A DNA stretch of 64,000 nt from Sulfuricella sp. (GTDB lineage Bacteria; Pseudomonadota; Gammaproteobacteria; Burkholderiales; Sulfuricellaceae), in contig JBAZID010000005.1 in the NCBI GenBank assembly GCA_041651995.1, positions 1 through 64,000 on the forward strand, in the 5' to 3' direction. The position numbers and the translations under genes are program-made. The notes under the pieces are model-generated. The model ran no database searches. It was not told the origin of the DNA and was given only the letters and a program-made list of their open reading frames with translations. Position 1 is the first letter of the stretch; each line of letters begins with the position of its first letter. Positions 46,148 through 56,361 of the stretch are shown here, piece after piece.

Positions 46148-47862
46148 TATTTGCGCTTGATATAAAGGTCGGTAATCGTGCCCTCCGCCATTTCCGCGGC
46201 AAAGCACAGCGTTTCCGACAAGGTGGGATGGGGATGAATGGTCAGGCCAATATCCTGGGCATCGGCCCCCATTTCCAGCGCCAGCACCGCCTCGGCGATG
46301 AGCTCCCCGGCATTCGGGCCGACGATGGCGGCGCCGATGATACGTCTGGTTTCCCTGTCCAGCAGCAGCTTGGTGGCGCCATAGTCGGCGCCAATCGCCA
46401 GCGCGCGTCCGCTGGCGGCCCAGGGGAAACTGGCCTTTTCATAATCGATGCCTTTTGCCTTGGCTTCGGTTTCCGTCAAGCCCATCCAGGCCACTTCGGG
46501 ATCGGTGTAAGCCACCGAGGGAATGGTGCGCGCATCGAAAGCCGCCTTGTGCCCGGCAATGACCTCTGCCGCCACCTTGCCTTCATGCACCGCCTTGTGA
46601 GCCAGCATGGGCTGGCCGACAACATCGCCGATGGCGAAGATGTGCGGCACATTGGTGCGCTGCTGCTTGTCCACCGGGATGAAACCCTGTTCGTTGACGG
46701 CTACTCCGGCATGTCCGGCACCGATCAGTTTGCCATTCGGGCGGCGTCCAACCGCGACCAGAACGCGGTCAAACAACTGGGGTGCGGGTGCATCATCGCC
46801 CTCGAAAGTGGCAAGAATGCCTTCCTTTTTGGCTTCCAGGGCCACGACCCTGGTCTTGAGGAGAATGGCTTCGTACTGTTTTTCGATCTTCTTGTGCAGC
46901 GGCCTGACAATATCCTTGTCGCAGCCCGGGATGAGCTGCTCACCCAGTTCCACCACCGTGATTTTTGACCCAAGGGCGTGATAGACCGTCGCCATTTCCA
47001 GCCCGATAATGCCACCGCCGATCACCAGCATGCGCCTGGGCACATCAGCCAGGGCAAGGGCGCCGGTCGAATCCATGATGCGAGGATCTTCCGGGAACAG
47101 CGGGATGTTCACCACCTGAGAACCGGCGGCAATAATGGCGTTGTCGAAGGAAACATCTATTTCGCCTTCGGCTGTTTCCACCCTGAAATGGTGGGGGGCG
47201 ATGAACTGCCCGCGACCGCGAATAACCTGAACATTGCGCTGTTTCGCCAGCTGGGACAGGCCGCCGGTCAGACGGCCCACCACGCTTTCCTTCCAGCTGC
47301 GCACCTGGTCGATATCGACCTGGGGCTTGGCGAATTTCACCCCATGGGCACCCGCATCCTCGGCATCGGCAATTACCTTGGCCACATGCAGCAGCGCCTT
47401 GGACGGGATGCAGCCGACATTGAGACAGACACCACCCAGAGAAGCATGGCGCTCGATCAAAATCACTTTCTTGCCCAGGTCTGCGGCGCGGAAAGCCGCG
47501 GTGTAACCGCCGGGCCCCGCCCCCAGCACCACCACATCGGCATGAATTTGCTGGCCACCATCCGCAGCCACCGCACTGCCCGGCACTGGCGTCTCGGCTG
47601 GAGCCGCCACGAAAGCCGTCTCCTCCGCTTCCAGCGTCAGGATTTCGCTGCCCATGGCCACCTTGTCGCCCACTTTCAGCTTGATCGACTTCACCGTGCC
47701 GGCATGGCTGGATGGAATTTCCATCGTCGATTTTTCGCTTTCAAGGGTGACCAGCGAGGTATCTTTTTCGATCTTGTCGCCCGGTTTGACCAGCACCTCG
47801 ATTACCGGCACGTTGTTGAAGTCGCCAATATCCGGCACGGTTATTTCGATGATCTTGCTCAT
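46147..47862 (-). CDS. lpdA: dihydrolipoyl dehydrogenase with N-terminal lipoyl domain (pyruvate dehydrogenase E3)
   Basis: A 571-residue flavoprotein that reoxidises dihydrolipoyl groups of E2 with NAD. An N-terminal lipoyl domain (Lys44 in ESEKSTMEIP) is fused to the E3 core by a short linker. The FAD site is VVLGAGPGGYTAAFRAADLG, the redox disulfide is GGVCLNVGCIPSK, and the C-terminal active-site His lies in TIHPHPTLSE. The lipoyl fusion is common in Betaproteobacteria and Neisseria. It is separated from aceF by a chemoreceptor gene. Confidence 0.97.
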   Translation of the reverse strand: MSKIIEITVPDIGDFNNVPVIEVLVKPGDKIEKDTSLVTLESEKSTMEIPSSHAGTVKSIKLKVGDKVAMGSEILTLEAEETAFVAAPAETPVPGSAVAADGGQQIHADVVVLGAGPGGYTAAFRAADLGKKVILIERHASLGGVCLNVGCIPSKALLHVAKVIADAEDAGAHGVKFAKPQVDIDQVRSWKESVVGRLTGGLSQLAKQRNVQVIRGRGQFIAPHHFRVETAEGEIDVSFDNAIIAAGSQVVNIPLFPEDPRIMDSTGALALADVPRRMLVIGGGIIGLEMATVYHALGSKITVVELGEQLIPGCDKDIVRPLHKKIEKQYEAILLKTRVVALEAKKEGILATFEGDDAPAPQLFDRVLVAVGRRPNGKLIGAGHAGVAVNEQGFIPVDKQQRTNVPHIFAIGDVVGQPMLAHKAVHEGKVAAEVIAGHKAAFDARTIPSVAYTDPEVAWMGLTETEAKAKGIDYEKASFPWAASGRALAIGADYGATKLLLDRETRRIIGAAIVGPNAGELIAEAVLALEMGADAQDIGLTIHPHPTLSETLCFAAEMAEGTITDLYIKRK

Positions 47863-47901
47863 AGTCCCACCCGCGGCCTGTTCGCCCGCTTTCGATAGTG
47901 A

Positions 47902-49527
47902 TTAAATTTTGAATCTGCGTACCGCGCTCCGCATCTCGTCCGACAGATGTTGCAGGTGTCCTGCCGAGTTTGCGGTTTCACCCGCGGCTGCGCTGTTCTC
48001 TTCGGTCATCTGCGCCACGCGTTCGACATGGCCGGCGATGTCATTGCTGGCAACGCTCTGTTCCGCCAGCGCTGCGGAGATATCGTTGACCACGTTGACC
48101 ACCTGGTCGGCACCCGATTTGATCTGGTTGATCGCCTCGCCAGCCTGCTGTGCCAGAGCCGCCCCGCTGCCAACCCGCTCCACTGCATCGTCCATGGTGG
48201 ATACTGCGGAGCGCGCGCCCTCCTGCATGGAGTTGACCATGGCGGCAATTTCCTCGGTTGCCTTGGTGGTACGTTCGGCCAGCTTCCTGACTTCGTCGGC
48301 CACCACGGCAAAACCTCGCCCCTGCTCACCGGCACGCGCCGCCTCGATGGCCGCGTTAAGCGCCAGCAGATTGGTCTGGTCGGCCACTTCCTTGATCACC
48401 TGGACCACTGAAGTAATCTGGTTGGATTTCTGGTCCAGACTATCAATGGCGGCAGAAGCCTGGCGCACGGCACCCGCAATCTGGTTCATCTCGTCTACCG
48501 TACGGTGAATCACCTCACCGCCCTGGGCTGACAGCTCGCCCGATTTGCGCGAAATTGCCAGGGCATCCTTGGCGCTGTCGGCAACATGATTGATGCTCAC
48601 CGTCATTTGCTCCACGGATGCCGCCATGGCCGAGGCAGCTTCGCTTTGATGCGCGGAACTGGTTGCCACCTGGCTGGAACTTGCCGCGAGACCGCCTACC
48701 GAATCGGAGACCTGCGACACATTCTCCAACACGGAGTGCAAGGTTTCACGAACCGTTGCAATCAGATGATTGAAGGATTTTGCCGTTTGCCCCACTTCAT
48801 CCTGACTATCGACCTCCACGCGGTGCGTGAAATCCTTGTCGCGTTCAATCGTGGCAATGGTGGCACGCATCACGCCTAGAGGCACAGTGATGGAGCGGAT
48901 TATCCAGATAGCCATACCCAGGCCCAGGATTAGACCGCCAATGATGGAAATAATGGCTATATTGCGAATGAAGTTGTAATTGGACTCTGCTTTTTCGAAC
49001 TCTTCCTTTGCCACCGTCCCCTGGAGTTCAATCAGGTGGAACATGGTGTCATGCGCGGACTTGTATTTGGGACCCGCATCTTTTTTGGCATTATCCCTGG
49101 CGTTTTCGAAATTTCCAGCTGCGGCGGCATTCATCGTGACATCACGTGATTCCTGGTAGGACTTCAACTGCTGTCCGAATGCATCCGCCAATTTCTTTTC
49201 TTCTGGCGTAAGCGTGGTTGCCATGTATTTGGACCAGAGTTCCCCGATTTCCCTGTCCAACTGCTTTACCTCGCTGATGGCACCCGTCACCACATCCTGA
49301 TTGCCGGCATTGGACGCAGACAGGGCATTCAGTCGCATAAGGTTGATCTTGTCAATGATCTTGCCCAGGTCCACCAGGGGAACCGTACGGTCCTCATAGA
49401 CTGTTTTCAGGCCTTGATTGGAGCCGTTCATTCCGTTCAGGCCAAGTACTCCAACAGCTATCAACAATACAAAAAGAAGCGTGACGAGAAGCGTCAGGCG
49501 CGTTTTAATCATCAGGCTGGAAAACAT
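47902..49527 (-). CDS. methyl-accepting chemotaxis protein
   Basis: A 541-residue chemoreceptor. A first membrane helix (about 8-28) leads into a four-helix-bundle periplasmic domain, a second helix (about 188-212), a HAMP region and a signalling domain with the conserved hairpin tip [20 protein letters not shown]. No C-terminal pentapeptide for CheR binding is present. It lies between aceF and lpdA on the same strand, with a 97-bp upstream gap and its own strong AAGGAGA ribosome site. The ligand is unknown. Confidence 0.95.
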   Translation of the reverse strand: MFSSLMIKTRLTLLVTLLFVLLIAVGVLGLNGMNGSNQGLKTVYEDRTVPLVDLGKIIDKINLMRLNALSASNAGNQDVVTGAISEVKQLDREIGELWSKYMATTLTPEEKKLADAFGQQLKSYQESRDVTMNAAAAGNFENARDNAKKDAGPKYKSAHDTMFHLIELQGTVAKEEFEKAESNYNFIRNIAIISIIGGLILGLGMAIWIIRSITVPLGVMRATIATIERDKDFTHRVEVDSQDEVGQTAKSFNHLIATVRETLHSVLENVSQVSDSVGGLAASSSQVATSSAHQSEAASAMAASVEQMTVSINHVADSAKDALAISRKSGELSAQGGEVIHRTVDEMNQIAGAVRQASAAIDSLDQKSNQITSVVQVIKEVADQTNLLALNAAIEAARAGEQGRGFAVVADEVRKLAERTTKATEEIAAMVNSMQEGARSAVSTMDDAVERVGSGAALAQQAGEAINQIKSGADQVVNVVNDISAALAEQSVASNDIAGHVERVAQMTEENSAAAGETANSAGHLQHLSDEMRSAVRRFKI

Positions 49528-49624
49528 GCATGAATCTCCTTGAATTATTATTTGTATAAGTTACAAAAATTTATTATTAAGCTGCCGATTGAAATGCGGA
49601 TATCTCCCTGGTAGTGAGTTGAAT

Positions 49625-50938
49625 TTAAAGCAGCAAACGCCGGACGTCGCCCAGCACGCCTGACAGATAAGAGGTTAAACGCGCGCCCAGCGCACCGTCA
49701 ATCACGCGATGATCGTAGGAAAGCGACAGGGGCAGCATGAGGCGCGGCACAAATTCCTTGCCGTTCCAGACAGGCTTCATGGTTGAACGGGAAACGCCCA
49801 GAATCGCCACTTCGGGCAGATTGATGATAGGCGTGAAATAAGTGCCTCCGATACCGCCCAGGCTGGAAATACTCATGCTGCCACCCTGCATTTCAGCCGG
49901 AGAAATCTTTTTCTCGCGCGCCTTGGCAGACAGCGTGCCGAGTTCACGGGCAATCTCCAGCACCCCCTTCTGATCGACATCACGGATCACCGGGACCACC
50001 AGACCATCTGGTGTGTCGGCGGCAAAGCCGATGTGGAAATATTGCTTCAGCACCAGGCTTTCTCCATCTACCGCAAGGGAGGCGTTGAATTCCGGGTAGG
50101 TTTTCAGGCCAGCCGCCACTGCCTTCATCAGGAACGGCATCAGGGTCAGCTTGACACCCTGCTTGCCTGCCTCGTCCAGCATGCTCTTGCGAAAGGTTTC
50201 CAGATCGGTGATATCCACTTCCTCGAACTGCGTGACGTGAGGTGCGGTTACCCAGTTGCGGTGCAGGTTGGCACCGGAAATTTTCTTGATCTTGGATAAA
50301 GGCTTGATCTCGACCGCACCGAACCTGGTGAAGTCCACCGCAGGCATGGCTGCAAGCCCCAGGCTCAGCCCGCTGGCAGCTGCGCCGCGCGGCCTGGCCA
50401 GTTCGGCCTTGACGAAGGCCTGCACGTCTTCCCTGAGAATACGCCGCTTCGCACCCGATCCATTGACATGGGCAAGATCGACGCCAAGCTCGCGAGCAAA
50501 TGCGCGTACCGACGGGCTGGCGTGAACCTTGCCACTACTCCCCGCCACGGCCTCCCCCCTGACAAGGGGGGCGGGGGGGGGTTGGGGGGCCGGGGAAGGT
50601 TGAGTAGCTGGGGGAGTTGGGGCCGTTTTCGCTTCCGCCACGGGCTGCGAATCCGCTGCAGCAGGCGCGGGGGCAGCAGGCTGGCTCACTGCGGCCTCAT
50701 TCACCTCCATAGTCAGAATCAGCGTACCTTCAGCCGCCTTTTCACCTGCCTTGAGACGAATCGCCGTCACCTTGCCGGCAAATGGCGCTGGAATGTCCAT
50801 GGTAGCCTTGTCGCTCTCCAGCGTGACCAGGGAATCCTCCGCCTTGACCACGTCGCCGGCCTTGACCAGAATCTCGATCACGTCCACTTCGGGAAAATTA
50901 CCGATATCCGGGACGCGCACTTCCTTGATGTTTGACAC
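49625..50938 (-). CDS. aceF: dihydrolipoyllysine acetyltransferase (pyruvate dehydrogenase E2)
   Basis: A 437-residue E2 with one lipoyl domain (Lys44 in ESDKATMDIP), a Pro/Ala linker (about 80-150), an E3/E1-binding domain (VHASPSVRAFARELGVDLAH) and the catalytic core ending SYDHRVIDGALGARLTSYLS, with the active-site His and Asp. The start is a GTG at 50938, with AGGAG upstream, giving a protein closely similar in beginning to LpdA's lipoyl domain. Part of the linker (PPPAPLVRGEAVAG) is encoded by a C/G-rich dispersed palindrome. Confidence 0.95.
   Translation of the reverse strand: MSNIKEVRVPDIGNFPEVDVIEILVKAGDVVKAEDSLVTLESDKATMDIPAPFAGKVTAIRLKAGEKAAEGTLILTMEVNEAAVSQPAAPAPAAADSQPVAEAKTAPTPPATQPSPAPQPPPAPLVRGEAVAGSSGKVHASPSVRAFARELGVDLAHVNGSGAKRRILREDVQAFVKAELARPRGAAASGLSLGLAAMPAVDFTRFGAVEIKPLSKIKKISGANLHRNWVTAPHVTQFEEVDITDLETFRKSMLDEAGKQGVKLTLMPFLMKAVAAGLKTYPEFNASLAVDGESLVLKQYFHIGFAADTPDGLVVPVIRDVDQKGVLEIARELGTLSAKAREKKISPAEMQGGSMSISSLGGIGGTYFTPIINLPEVAILGVSRSTMKPVWNGKEFVPRLMLPLSLSYDHRVIDGALGARLTSYLSGVLGDVRRLLL
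50550..50596. repeat. C/G-rich palindrome inside the aceF linker
   Basis: CCTCCCCCCTGACAAGGGGG on the plus strand (50551 onward), then long G runs to 50596, carries the same CCCCTTGTCAGGGG core as the intergenic copy at 5839-5858, here in reverse orientation and in frame within aceF. Confidence 0.7.
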
Positions 50939-50954
50939 TATTATTTCTCCTGAA

Positions 50955-51039
50955 TCGTAGGTTGGGTTAGCCCAAGGGGCGTAACCCAACAAACCGGGAT
51001 CGTTGGGTTGCGGCGCGTTGCGCCTAACCCAACCTACGA
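50955..51039. repeat. TAGGTTGGGTT palindromic element, short copy between aceE and aceF
   Basis: Perfect 16-bp inverted ends TCGTAGGTTGGGTTAG (50955-50970) and CTAACCCAACCTACGA (51024-51039) enclose CGTAACCCAACAAACC and GTTGGGTTGCGGCGCG, matching inner segments of the long copy at 20917-21099. It fills nearly the whole gap between the aceE stop and the aceF ribosome site. Confidence 0.85.
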
Positions 51040-51049
51040 ATTTTACCGG

Positions 51050-53704
51050 CTACACCGTCACCGGGTTGGGCTTGTCCGGATCGATACCGTATTTTTTTAT
51101 CGCCTCACTCACCCTGGCGGCGGGCAAAGTGCCTTCATCAGCCAGTGCCTTAAGGGCAGCGATGACGACATAATAACGATCCACCTCGAAGAAGCCGCGC
51201 AGTTTCTCGCGGCTGTCGCTGCGTCCGAAGCCATCCGTACCCAGCGTCACAAAGTTTGCCGGCACGAATTCGCGGATCTGGCCGGCGTAGGCCTTCATGT
51301 AGTCGGTGGAAGCAATCACCGGCGCCAGTCCACCCTTGAGGCATTTCGCGACATAGCTTTCGCGCTGCGGTTTTTCCGGGTGCATCCTGTTCCAGCGCAC
51401 GGCATCCAGACCCTCGCGGCGCAGTTCGTTGAAGCTGGTGACGCTCCACACCTCGGCGGACACGCCAAAATCGTTTTCCAGCAGTTCCGCAGCCGCTTCC
51501 ACTTCGCGCAGAATGGTGCCCGAGCCCATCAGGCGCACCTTGAGCTTCTTCTTGCCGGCTTTCTTCAGCAGGTACATGCCCTTGATGATGCCCTCCTCCA
51601 CGCCCTTGGGCATGGGCGGGTGAACGTAGTTTTCGTTCATCACCGTGAGGTAGTAATACACATCCTCCTGCTCCTGGTACATGCGGCGCAGGCCGTCCTG
51701 GACGATTACCGCCAGCTCGTAGGCGTAGGCCGGGTCGTAGCTGATGCAGTTGGGGATCATGGCCGCCTGCAGGTGGCTGTGGCCATCCTCGTGCTGCAGG
51801 CCCTCGCCGTTGAGCGTGGTGCGCCCGGCAGTGCCGCCCAGCAGGAAGCCGCGCGCACGCGCATCGCCAGCCAGCCAGGCGAGGTCGCCGATGCGCTGGA
51901 AGCCGAACATAGAGTAATAGATATAGAACGGAATCATCGCCACGCCGTGATTGCTGTAGCTGGTCGCCGCCGCCACCCAGGAAGCGAAGGCGCCCGCCTC
52001 GTTGATGCCCTCTTCCAGAATCTGGCCGGTCTTGGCTTCGCGGTAATACATCACCTGGTCGGCGTCCTGCGGCTCGTACAACTGGCCTTGCGAGGAATAG
52101 ATGCCGAGCTGGCGGAACATCCCTTCCATGCCGAAGGTGCGCGCCTCGTCTGGCACGATGGGCACCACATGCTTGCCAATCACCTTGTCCTTCACCAGCG
52201 TCGCCAGAATGCGCACGAAAGCCATGGTGGTGGAAATCTCGCGTTCGCCGGTGCCGCTGAGGATGGCATCGAAGTCCTTGAGCGAAGGCACAGGCAAAGC
52301 CTCGGCTTTCATGCGCCGCGCCGGCAGGTAGCCGCCCAGGGACTTGCGACGTTCCTTGAGATATTGCATTTCCGGGCTGTCTTCCGCCGGGCGATAGAAT
52401 GGCACGCTGGAAAGCTGATCGTCGGCGATAGGGATATTGAAGCGATCACGGAATTCCTTCAGCGACGCATCCGACATCTTCTTCGCCTGATGAGTGATGT
52501 TCTGGCCTTCGCCTGACGTGCCCATCCCATAACCCTTCACGGTCTTGGCCAGAATCACCGTTGGCTGACCGGTGTGCCTGGTCGCCGCCGCGTAGGCAGA
52601 ATAGACCTTGAACGGATCATGGCCGCCGCGATTGAGGCGCCAGATGTCGTCATCGGACATGTTGGCAACCATTTCCAGCAGCTCCGGATATTTGCCAAAG
52701 AAGTGCTGGCGCACGTAGGCGCCATCCTTGGCCTTGTAGTTCTGGTAATCGCCGTCCACGCATTCTTCCATGCGCTTGAGCAGCAAGCCCTTGGTATCCT
52801 TCGCCAGCAGGGCATCCCAGTGACGTCCCCACACTACCTTGATGACGTTCCAGCCCGCGCCGCGGAACACACCCTCAAGTTCCTGGATGATCTTGCCGTT
52901 GCCGCGCACCGGGCCATCCAGACGCTGGAGATTACAGTTCACCACAAAAATCAGGTTGTCGAGCTTCTCGCGCCCGGCAAGGGAAATCGCGCCCAGGGAT
53001 TCCGGTTCATCGGTCTCGCCGTCGCCGAGGAAAGCCCACACCTTGCGGTTCTCGGTATTGACCATGCCGCGGTCGTTGAGATACTTCATGAAGCGCGCCT
53101 GATAAATCGCCGTCAGCGGCCCCAGGCCCATGGATACGGTGGGGAACTGCCAGAAATCCGGCATCAGCCAGGGATGCGGATAGGAAGGCAGGCCACCGCC
53201 ATCCACTTCCTGGCGGAAATTTTTCATCTGCTCATCGCTCAGGCGCCCCTCAAGGTAAGCACGAGCATAGATGCCGGGCGATGAATGGCCCTGGATATAC
53301 AGCAGGTCGCCGCCGTGCTTGTCGTCCGGGGCGTGAAAGAAGTGGTTGAAGCCCACGTCATACAGGGTCGCCGCGGAGGCGAAACTGGCGATATGGCCAC
53401 CGACACCGGGGCTTTTCTTGTTCGCCTGCATCACCGTGGCAATGGCGTTCCAGCGTATCAGGGCGCGGATGCGGCGCTCCAGGGCAAGATCACCGGGAAA
53501 ACGCTCTTCCTGCGGCACCGGAATGGTATTGAGGTAAGCCGTGCGGGCCGAATAGGGCAGATTCGCGCCGCTCCGGCGCGCCTTGTCGATCATCTGCTCC
53601 AGCAGAAAATGAGCTCGCTCCACACCTTCCAGCTCGAGAACCGCATCCAGGGCATCCAGCCATTCCTGCGTTTCCTGAGGGTCCATGTCGGGGATTGCTG
53701 CCAT
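51050..53704 (-). CDS. aceE: pyruvate dehydrogenase E1 component, homodimeric type
   Basis: An 884-residue thiamine-diphosphate enzyme that decarboxylates pyruvate and acetylates the lipoyl groups of E2. Segments typical of AceE are HIASFASAATLYDVGFNHFF, FLGDGETDEPESLGAISLAG (the thiamine-binding GDGE motif) and HQAKKMSDASLKEFRDRFNI. Length matches the homodimeric E1 of Proteobacteria. It is the first gene of the pdh cluster and is divergent from the aminopeptidase gene. Confidence 0.98.
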   Translation of the reverse strand: MAAIPDMDPQETQEWLDALDAVLELEGVERAHFLLEQMIDKARRSGANLPYSARTAYLNTIPVPQEERFPGDLALERRIRALIRWNAIATVMQANKKSPGVGGHIASFASAATLYDVGFNHFFHAPDDKHGGDLLYIQGHSSPGIYARAYLEGRLSDEQMKNFRQEVDGGGLPSYPHPWLMPDFWQFPTVSMGLGPLTAIYQARFMKYLNDRGMVNTENRKVWAFLGDGETDEPESLGAISLAGREKLDNLIFVVNCNLQRLDGPVRGNGKIIQELEGVFRGAGWNVIKVVWGRHWDALLAKDTKGLLLKRMEECVDGDYQNYKAKDGAYVRQHFFGKYPELLEMVANMSDDDIWRLNRGGHDPFKVYSAYAAATRHTGQPTVILAKTVKGYGMGTSGEGQNITHQAKKMSDASLKEFRDRFNIPIADDQLSSVPFYRPAEDSPEMQYLKERRKSLGGYLPARRMKAEALPVPSLKDFDAILSGTGEREISTTMAFVRILATLVKDKVIGKHVVPIVPDEARTFGMEGMFRQLGIYSSQGQLYEPQDADQVMYYREAKTGQILEEGINEAGAFASWVAAATSYSNHGVAMIPFYIYYSMFGFQRIGDLAWLAGDARARGFLLGGTAGRTTLNGEGLQHEDGHSHLQAAMIPNCISYDPAYAYELAVIVQDGLRRMYQEQEDVYYYLTVMNENYVHPPMPKGVEEGIIKGMYLLKKAGKKKLKVRLMGSGTILREVEAAAELLENDFGVSAEVWSVTSFNELRREGLDAVRWNRMHPEKPQRESYVAKCLKGGLAPVIASTDYMKAYAGQIREFVPANFVTLGTDGFGRSDSREKLRGFFEVDRYYVVIAALKALADEGTLPAARVSEAIKKYGIDPDKPNPVTV

Positions 53705-53808
53705 TATGATCGCTCCTGAGTAGACATTTTTTCAAACCTGTTATGATTCCTTATCTTGCCCTCTTTGGTCAAGGCAAGAATACACGCCACTGTCCGGGAA
53801 ACCACTCC

Positions 53809-55284
53809 ATGAATCAAGCAAAAATAATTGAAAAACAATCCGACCTAAAAGCAGAGGAAATTTGCGGCAACGATCATGTGCTGATAATTCTGCCTGCGGT
53901 AAAGAAATTTGCCCTGCTCAAGGACCTGCCCCTGCTCGACACCCTGCAGGCGCGCATGGAAAGGCGCGGCGTAAAGCTGGAAGACCTGAAAAAATCCCCG
54001 CTCAGCAGCGATCTCGATCAAGGCGCACTGGTCACATGGCTGACATTCGACACGCAGCAGACCGCCTTTGAACGACACACGGCCATGCGCAAGGCCATCC
54101 AGTCACTCATGAGCGAGCAACCCCAGTCCATCACTATCGCCGTCAGCGGCACAGCCAAACAGCGCCATCTGGCTGCGGAATGCGCAGTCTATTGCGCCCT
54201 GGCCAACAGCGCCCAGCTTCCCGTGCGCAAAAAGAAGGATGAACGCAAGCCGCTGCAGAAAATCGTTGTCTACGGCCACCGCTCCGGCAACGCTTATCAA
54301 GTGCAACGGGCGCAGGCCGCCGGGAATATTCTCAGCCGCGAACTCACCATGCTGCCAGCCAACGAGCTCACTCCGGGCCTTTACCGTGAACGCATCCGCA
54401 AGCTGGCCAGGGAAGAAAAATGGAAATGCGAAGAATTTGACCTGAAAAAACTGCGCAAAATGGGTGCCGGCGCCTTCGTCGCGGTCGCTCAGGGCAGCGA
54501 GGAAGAAGACGCCGCCATCGTACATCTTTCCCACCGCCACCCCGATGCAAAACAGACGGTCGCTCTGGTTGGAAAAGGCATCTGTTTCGATACCGGCGGC
54601 CATAACCTCAAGCCGGCGCGCTATATGCACGGCATGCACGAAGACATGAACGGCTCCGCGGTGGCGCTGGGCATTCTGCTGGCGGCGAGCAAGGCCAATC
54701 TGCCGGTCAACCTGGATGTCTGGCTCGCCATCGCGCAGAACCATATCAGTCCCAAGGCCTACAAACAGAATGATGTGGTGACGGCGCTCAACGGCACAAC
54801 GATCGAAATTATCCACACCGATGCCGAAGGGCGCATGGTGCTGGCCGACACACTGACCCTGGCATCACGCGAAAAACCGGATTTCATGCTCGACTTCGCC
54901 ACCCTCACCGGCAGCATGGCCACCGCGCTGGGGGCGCGCTACTCGGGGATTTTCAGCAACCGGGAGAAGCTGCTCGATAGCGCCCAGAGGGCAGGCCAGA
55001 CCTCGGGCGAACGGGTCAACGCCTTTCCCCTGGATGCCGATTATGAAGCGGATCTCGACAGCCAGATTGCCGACATCAAGCAATGCACCATGGAAGGCGA
55101 TGCCGACCACATCCTGGCGGCGCGCTTCCTGCTGCGCTTTATCGAAAACGACACCCCATGGCTGCACATGGACCTCTCCGCCAGCAACTGCAAGGGCGGG
55201 CTGGGTGCGATAGGGTCGGATGTCACCGGCTTCGGCGTTGGCTGGGGAATAGCCTTTTTGGCTAGTCATTCCGGCAAATTGTAA
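53809..55284 (+). CDS. M17 leucyl aminopeptidase family protein
   Basis: A 491-residue metallopeptidase. The metal-binding and catalytic segments VGKGICFDTGGHNLKPA, MHEDMNGSAVALGI and HTDAEGRMVLADTLTLA carry the two-zinc ligands (Lys, Asp, Asp, Asp, Glu) and the catalytic Arg. The N-terminal domain is divergent from PepA and resembles the PepB-like branch. It would trim N-terminal residues from peptides in the cytoplasm. The ATG at 53809 is preferred over the extended frame beginning at 53743. Confidence 0.9.
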   Translation: MNQAKIIEKQSDLKAEEICGNDHVLIILPAVKKFALLKDLPLLDTLQARMERRGVKLEDLKKSPLSSDLDQGALVTWLTFDTQQTAFERHTAMRKAIQSLMSEQPQSITIAVSGTAKQRHLAAECAVYCALANSAQLPVRKKKDERKPLQKIVVYGHRSGNAYQVQRAQAAGNILSRELTMLPANELTPGLYRERIRKLAREEKWKCEEFDLKKLRKMGAGAFVAVAQGSEEEDAAIVHLSHRHPDAKQTVALVGKGICFDTGGHNLKPARYMHGMHEDMNGSAVALGILLAASKANLPVNLDVWLAIAQNHISPKAYKQNDVVTALNGTTIEIIHTDAEGRMVLADTLTLASREKPDFMLDFATLTGSMATALGARYSGIFSNREKLLDSAQRAGQTSGERVNAFPLDADYEADLDSQIADIKQCTMEGDADHILAARFLLRFIENDTPWLHMDLSASNCKGGLGAIGSDVTGFGVGWGIAFLASHSGKL

Positions 55285-55307
55285 TTGCCGGTGCGCTGCG
55301 TTATAGT
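55279..55307 (+). promoter_or_regulatory. possible moaA promoter
   Basis: TTGTAA (55279-55284) and TATAGT (55302-55307) with a 17-bp spacer lie 34 bp upstream of the moaA ATG. The -35 overlaps the aminopeptidase stop, and a CCGGCAA/TTGCCGG hairpin (55271-55291) covers the same site. Confidence 0.45.
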
Positions 55308-55340
55308 CGATTCAACCTTAATATTTCTGGCTGCAGCGCC

Positions 55341-56327
55341 ATGACCGACCACACGCTTCTCACTGATAATTTCCAGCGACCGATTGAATATCTGCGCCTG
55401 TCCGTAACGGACCGGTGCGATCTGCGCTGTGCATATTGCATGCCGGAGGATTTCAAGGGCTATGAGGAGCCGGAAAACTGGCTGACGTTTGACGAAATCG
55501 AACGCCTGATCGCAGCCTTTGCCCGTCTGGGGGTGAAGCGTCTGCGCCTCACCGGCGGCGAGCCCCTGCTGCGGCGCGATCTGACAGGACTTGCCGGGCG
55601 CCTTTCAGCGCTGCCCGGCATCGAAGACCTGTCGCTCAGCACCAATGCCACCCACCTCGACAAATATGCCCGCGCGCTACGCGACAGCGGCGTGTCTCGC
55701 ATCAACGTCAGCCTTGACTCTCTTAAACGCGAACGAATTGAAAAAATTACCGGCCGCGATTGCCTGGATAAAATCCTGGCCGGCCTGATGGCGGCCAAGG
55801 CAGCCGGTCTGGCTCCGATCAAAATCAACATGGTGGCGCTACAGGGGGTCAACGAGGACGAGATCGATGACATGGTGGCCTTCTGCATCAAACACAGCTT
55901 CATCCTGCGCTTCATCGAAGCCATGCCGATCGGCAACACTGGCCGCGAGGCTCGGTTTCTCGACCTGCAACCAGTCAAACAGCGCCTGCAGGAACGATTC
56001 GGCTTGCTCGAGGGCGTGATACCCGGCGGCGGCCCCGCACGTTACCTGAAGTCTGCCGACGGCAAATTCAGTGTCGGCTTCATCACCCCGATTTCCCAGC
56101 ATTTCTGCGAAACCTGCAACCGCGTTCGGCTGTCGGTTGACGGGACGCTCTATACCTGCCTGGGTCAGGATGAAAAATTTGAATTCAGGCCCCTGCTACG
56201 TGGCGGGATTTCCGATCAGGGCCTGGAAGACGCAATTCGCCTGGCAATCTCCCTCAAGCCCGAGCGCCACGAATTCCGCGAGGAGCCGCACAAGATCGTG
56301 CGCTTCATGTCATCCACAGGTGGTTGA
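55341..56327 (+). CDS. moaA: GTP 3',8-cyclase (molybdenum cofactor biosynthesis)
   Basis: A 328-residue radical SAM enzyme that starts molybdopterin synthesis from GTP. The SAM cluster is C26-x3-C30-x2-C33 in VTDRCDLRCAYCMP. The C-terminal GTP-binding cluster is FCETCNRVRLSVDGTLYTCL with the C-x2-C-x13-C spacing. The enzyme normally ends with a GG motif, present here as STGG. Its product is needed by NarG, encoded in the same window. Confidence 0.97.
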   Translation: MTDHTLLTDNFQRPIEYLRLSVTDRCDLRCAYCMPEDFKGYEEPENWLTFDEIERLIAAFARLGVKRLRLTGGEPLLRRDLTGLAGRLSALPGIEDLSLSTNATHLDKYARALRDSGVSRINVSLDSLKRERIEKITGRDCLDKILAGLMAAKAAGLAPIKINMVALQGVNEDEIDDMVAFCIKHSFILRFIEAMPIGNTGREARFLDLQPVKQRLQERFGLLEGVIPGGGPARYLKSADGKFSVGFITPISQHFCETCNRVRLSVDGTLYTCLGQDEKFEFRPLLRGGISDQGLEDAIRLAISLKPERHEFREEPHKIVRFMSSTGG

Positions 56328-56361
56328 TTTACCGCCGCACGGGGCGGGAGTGCTTGGCAAT

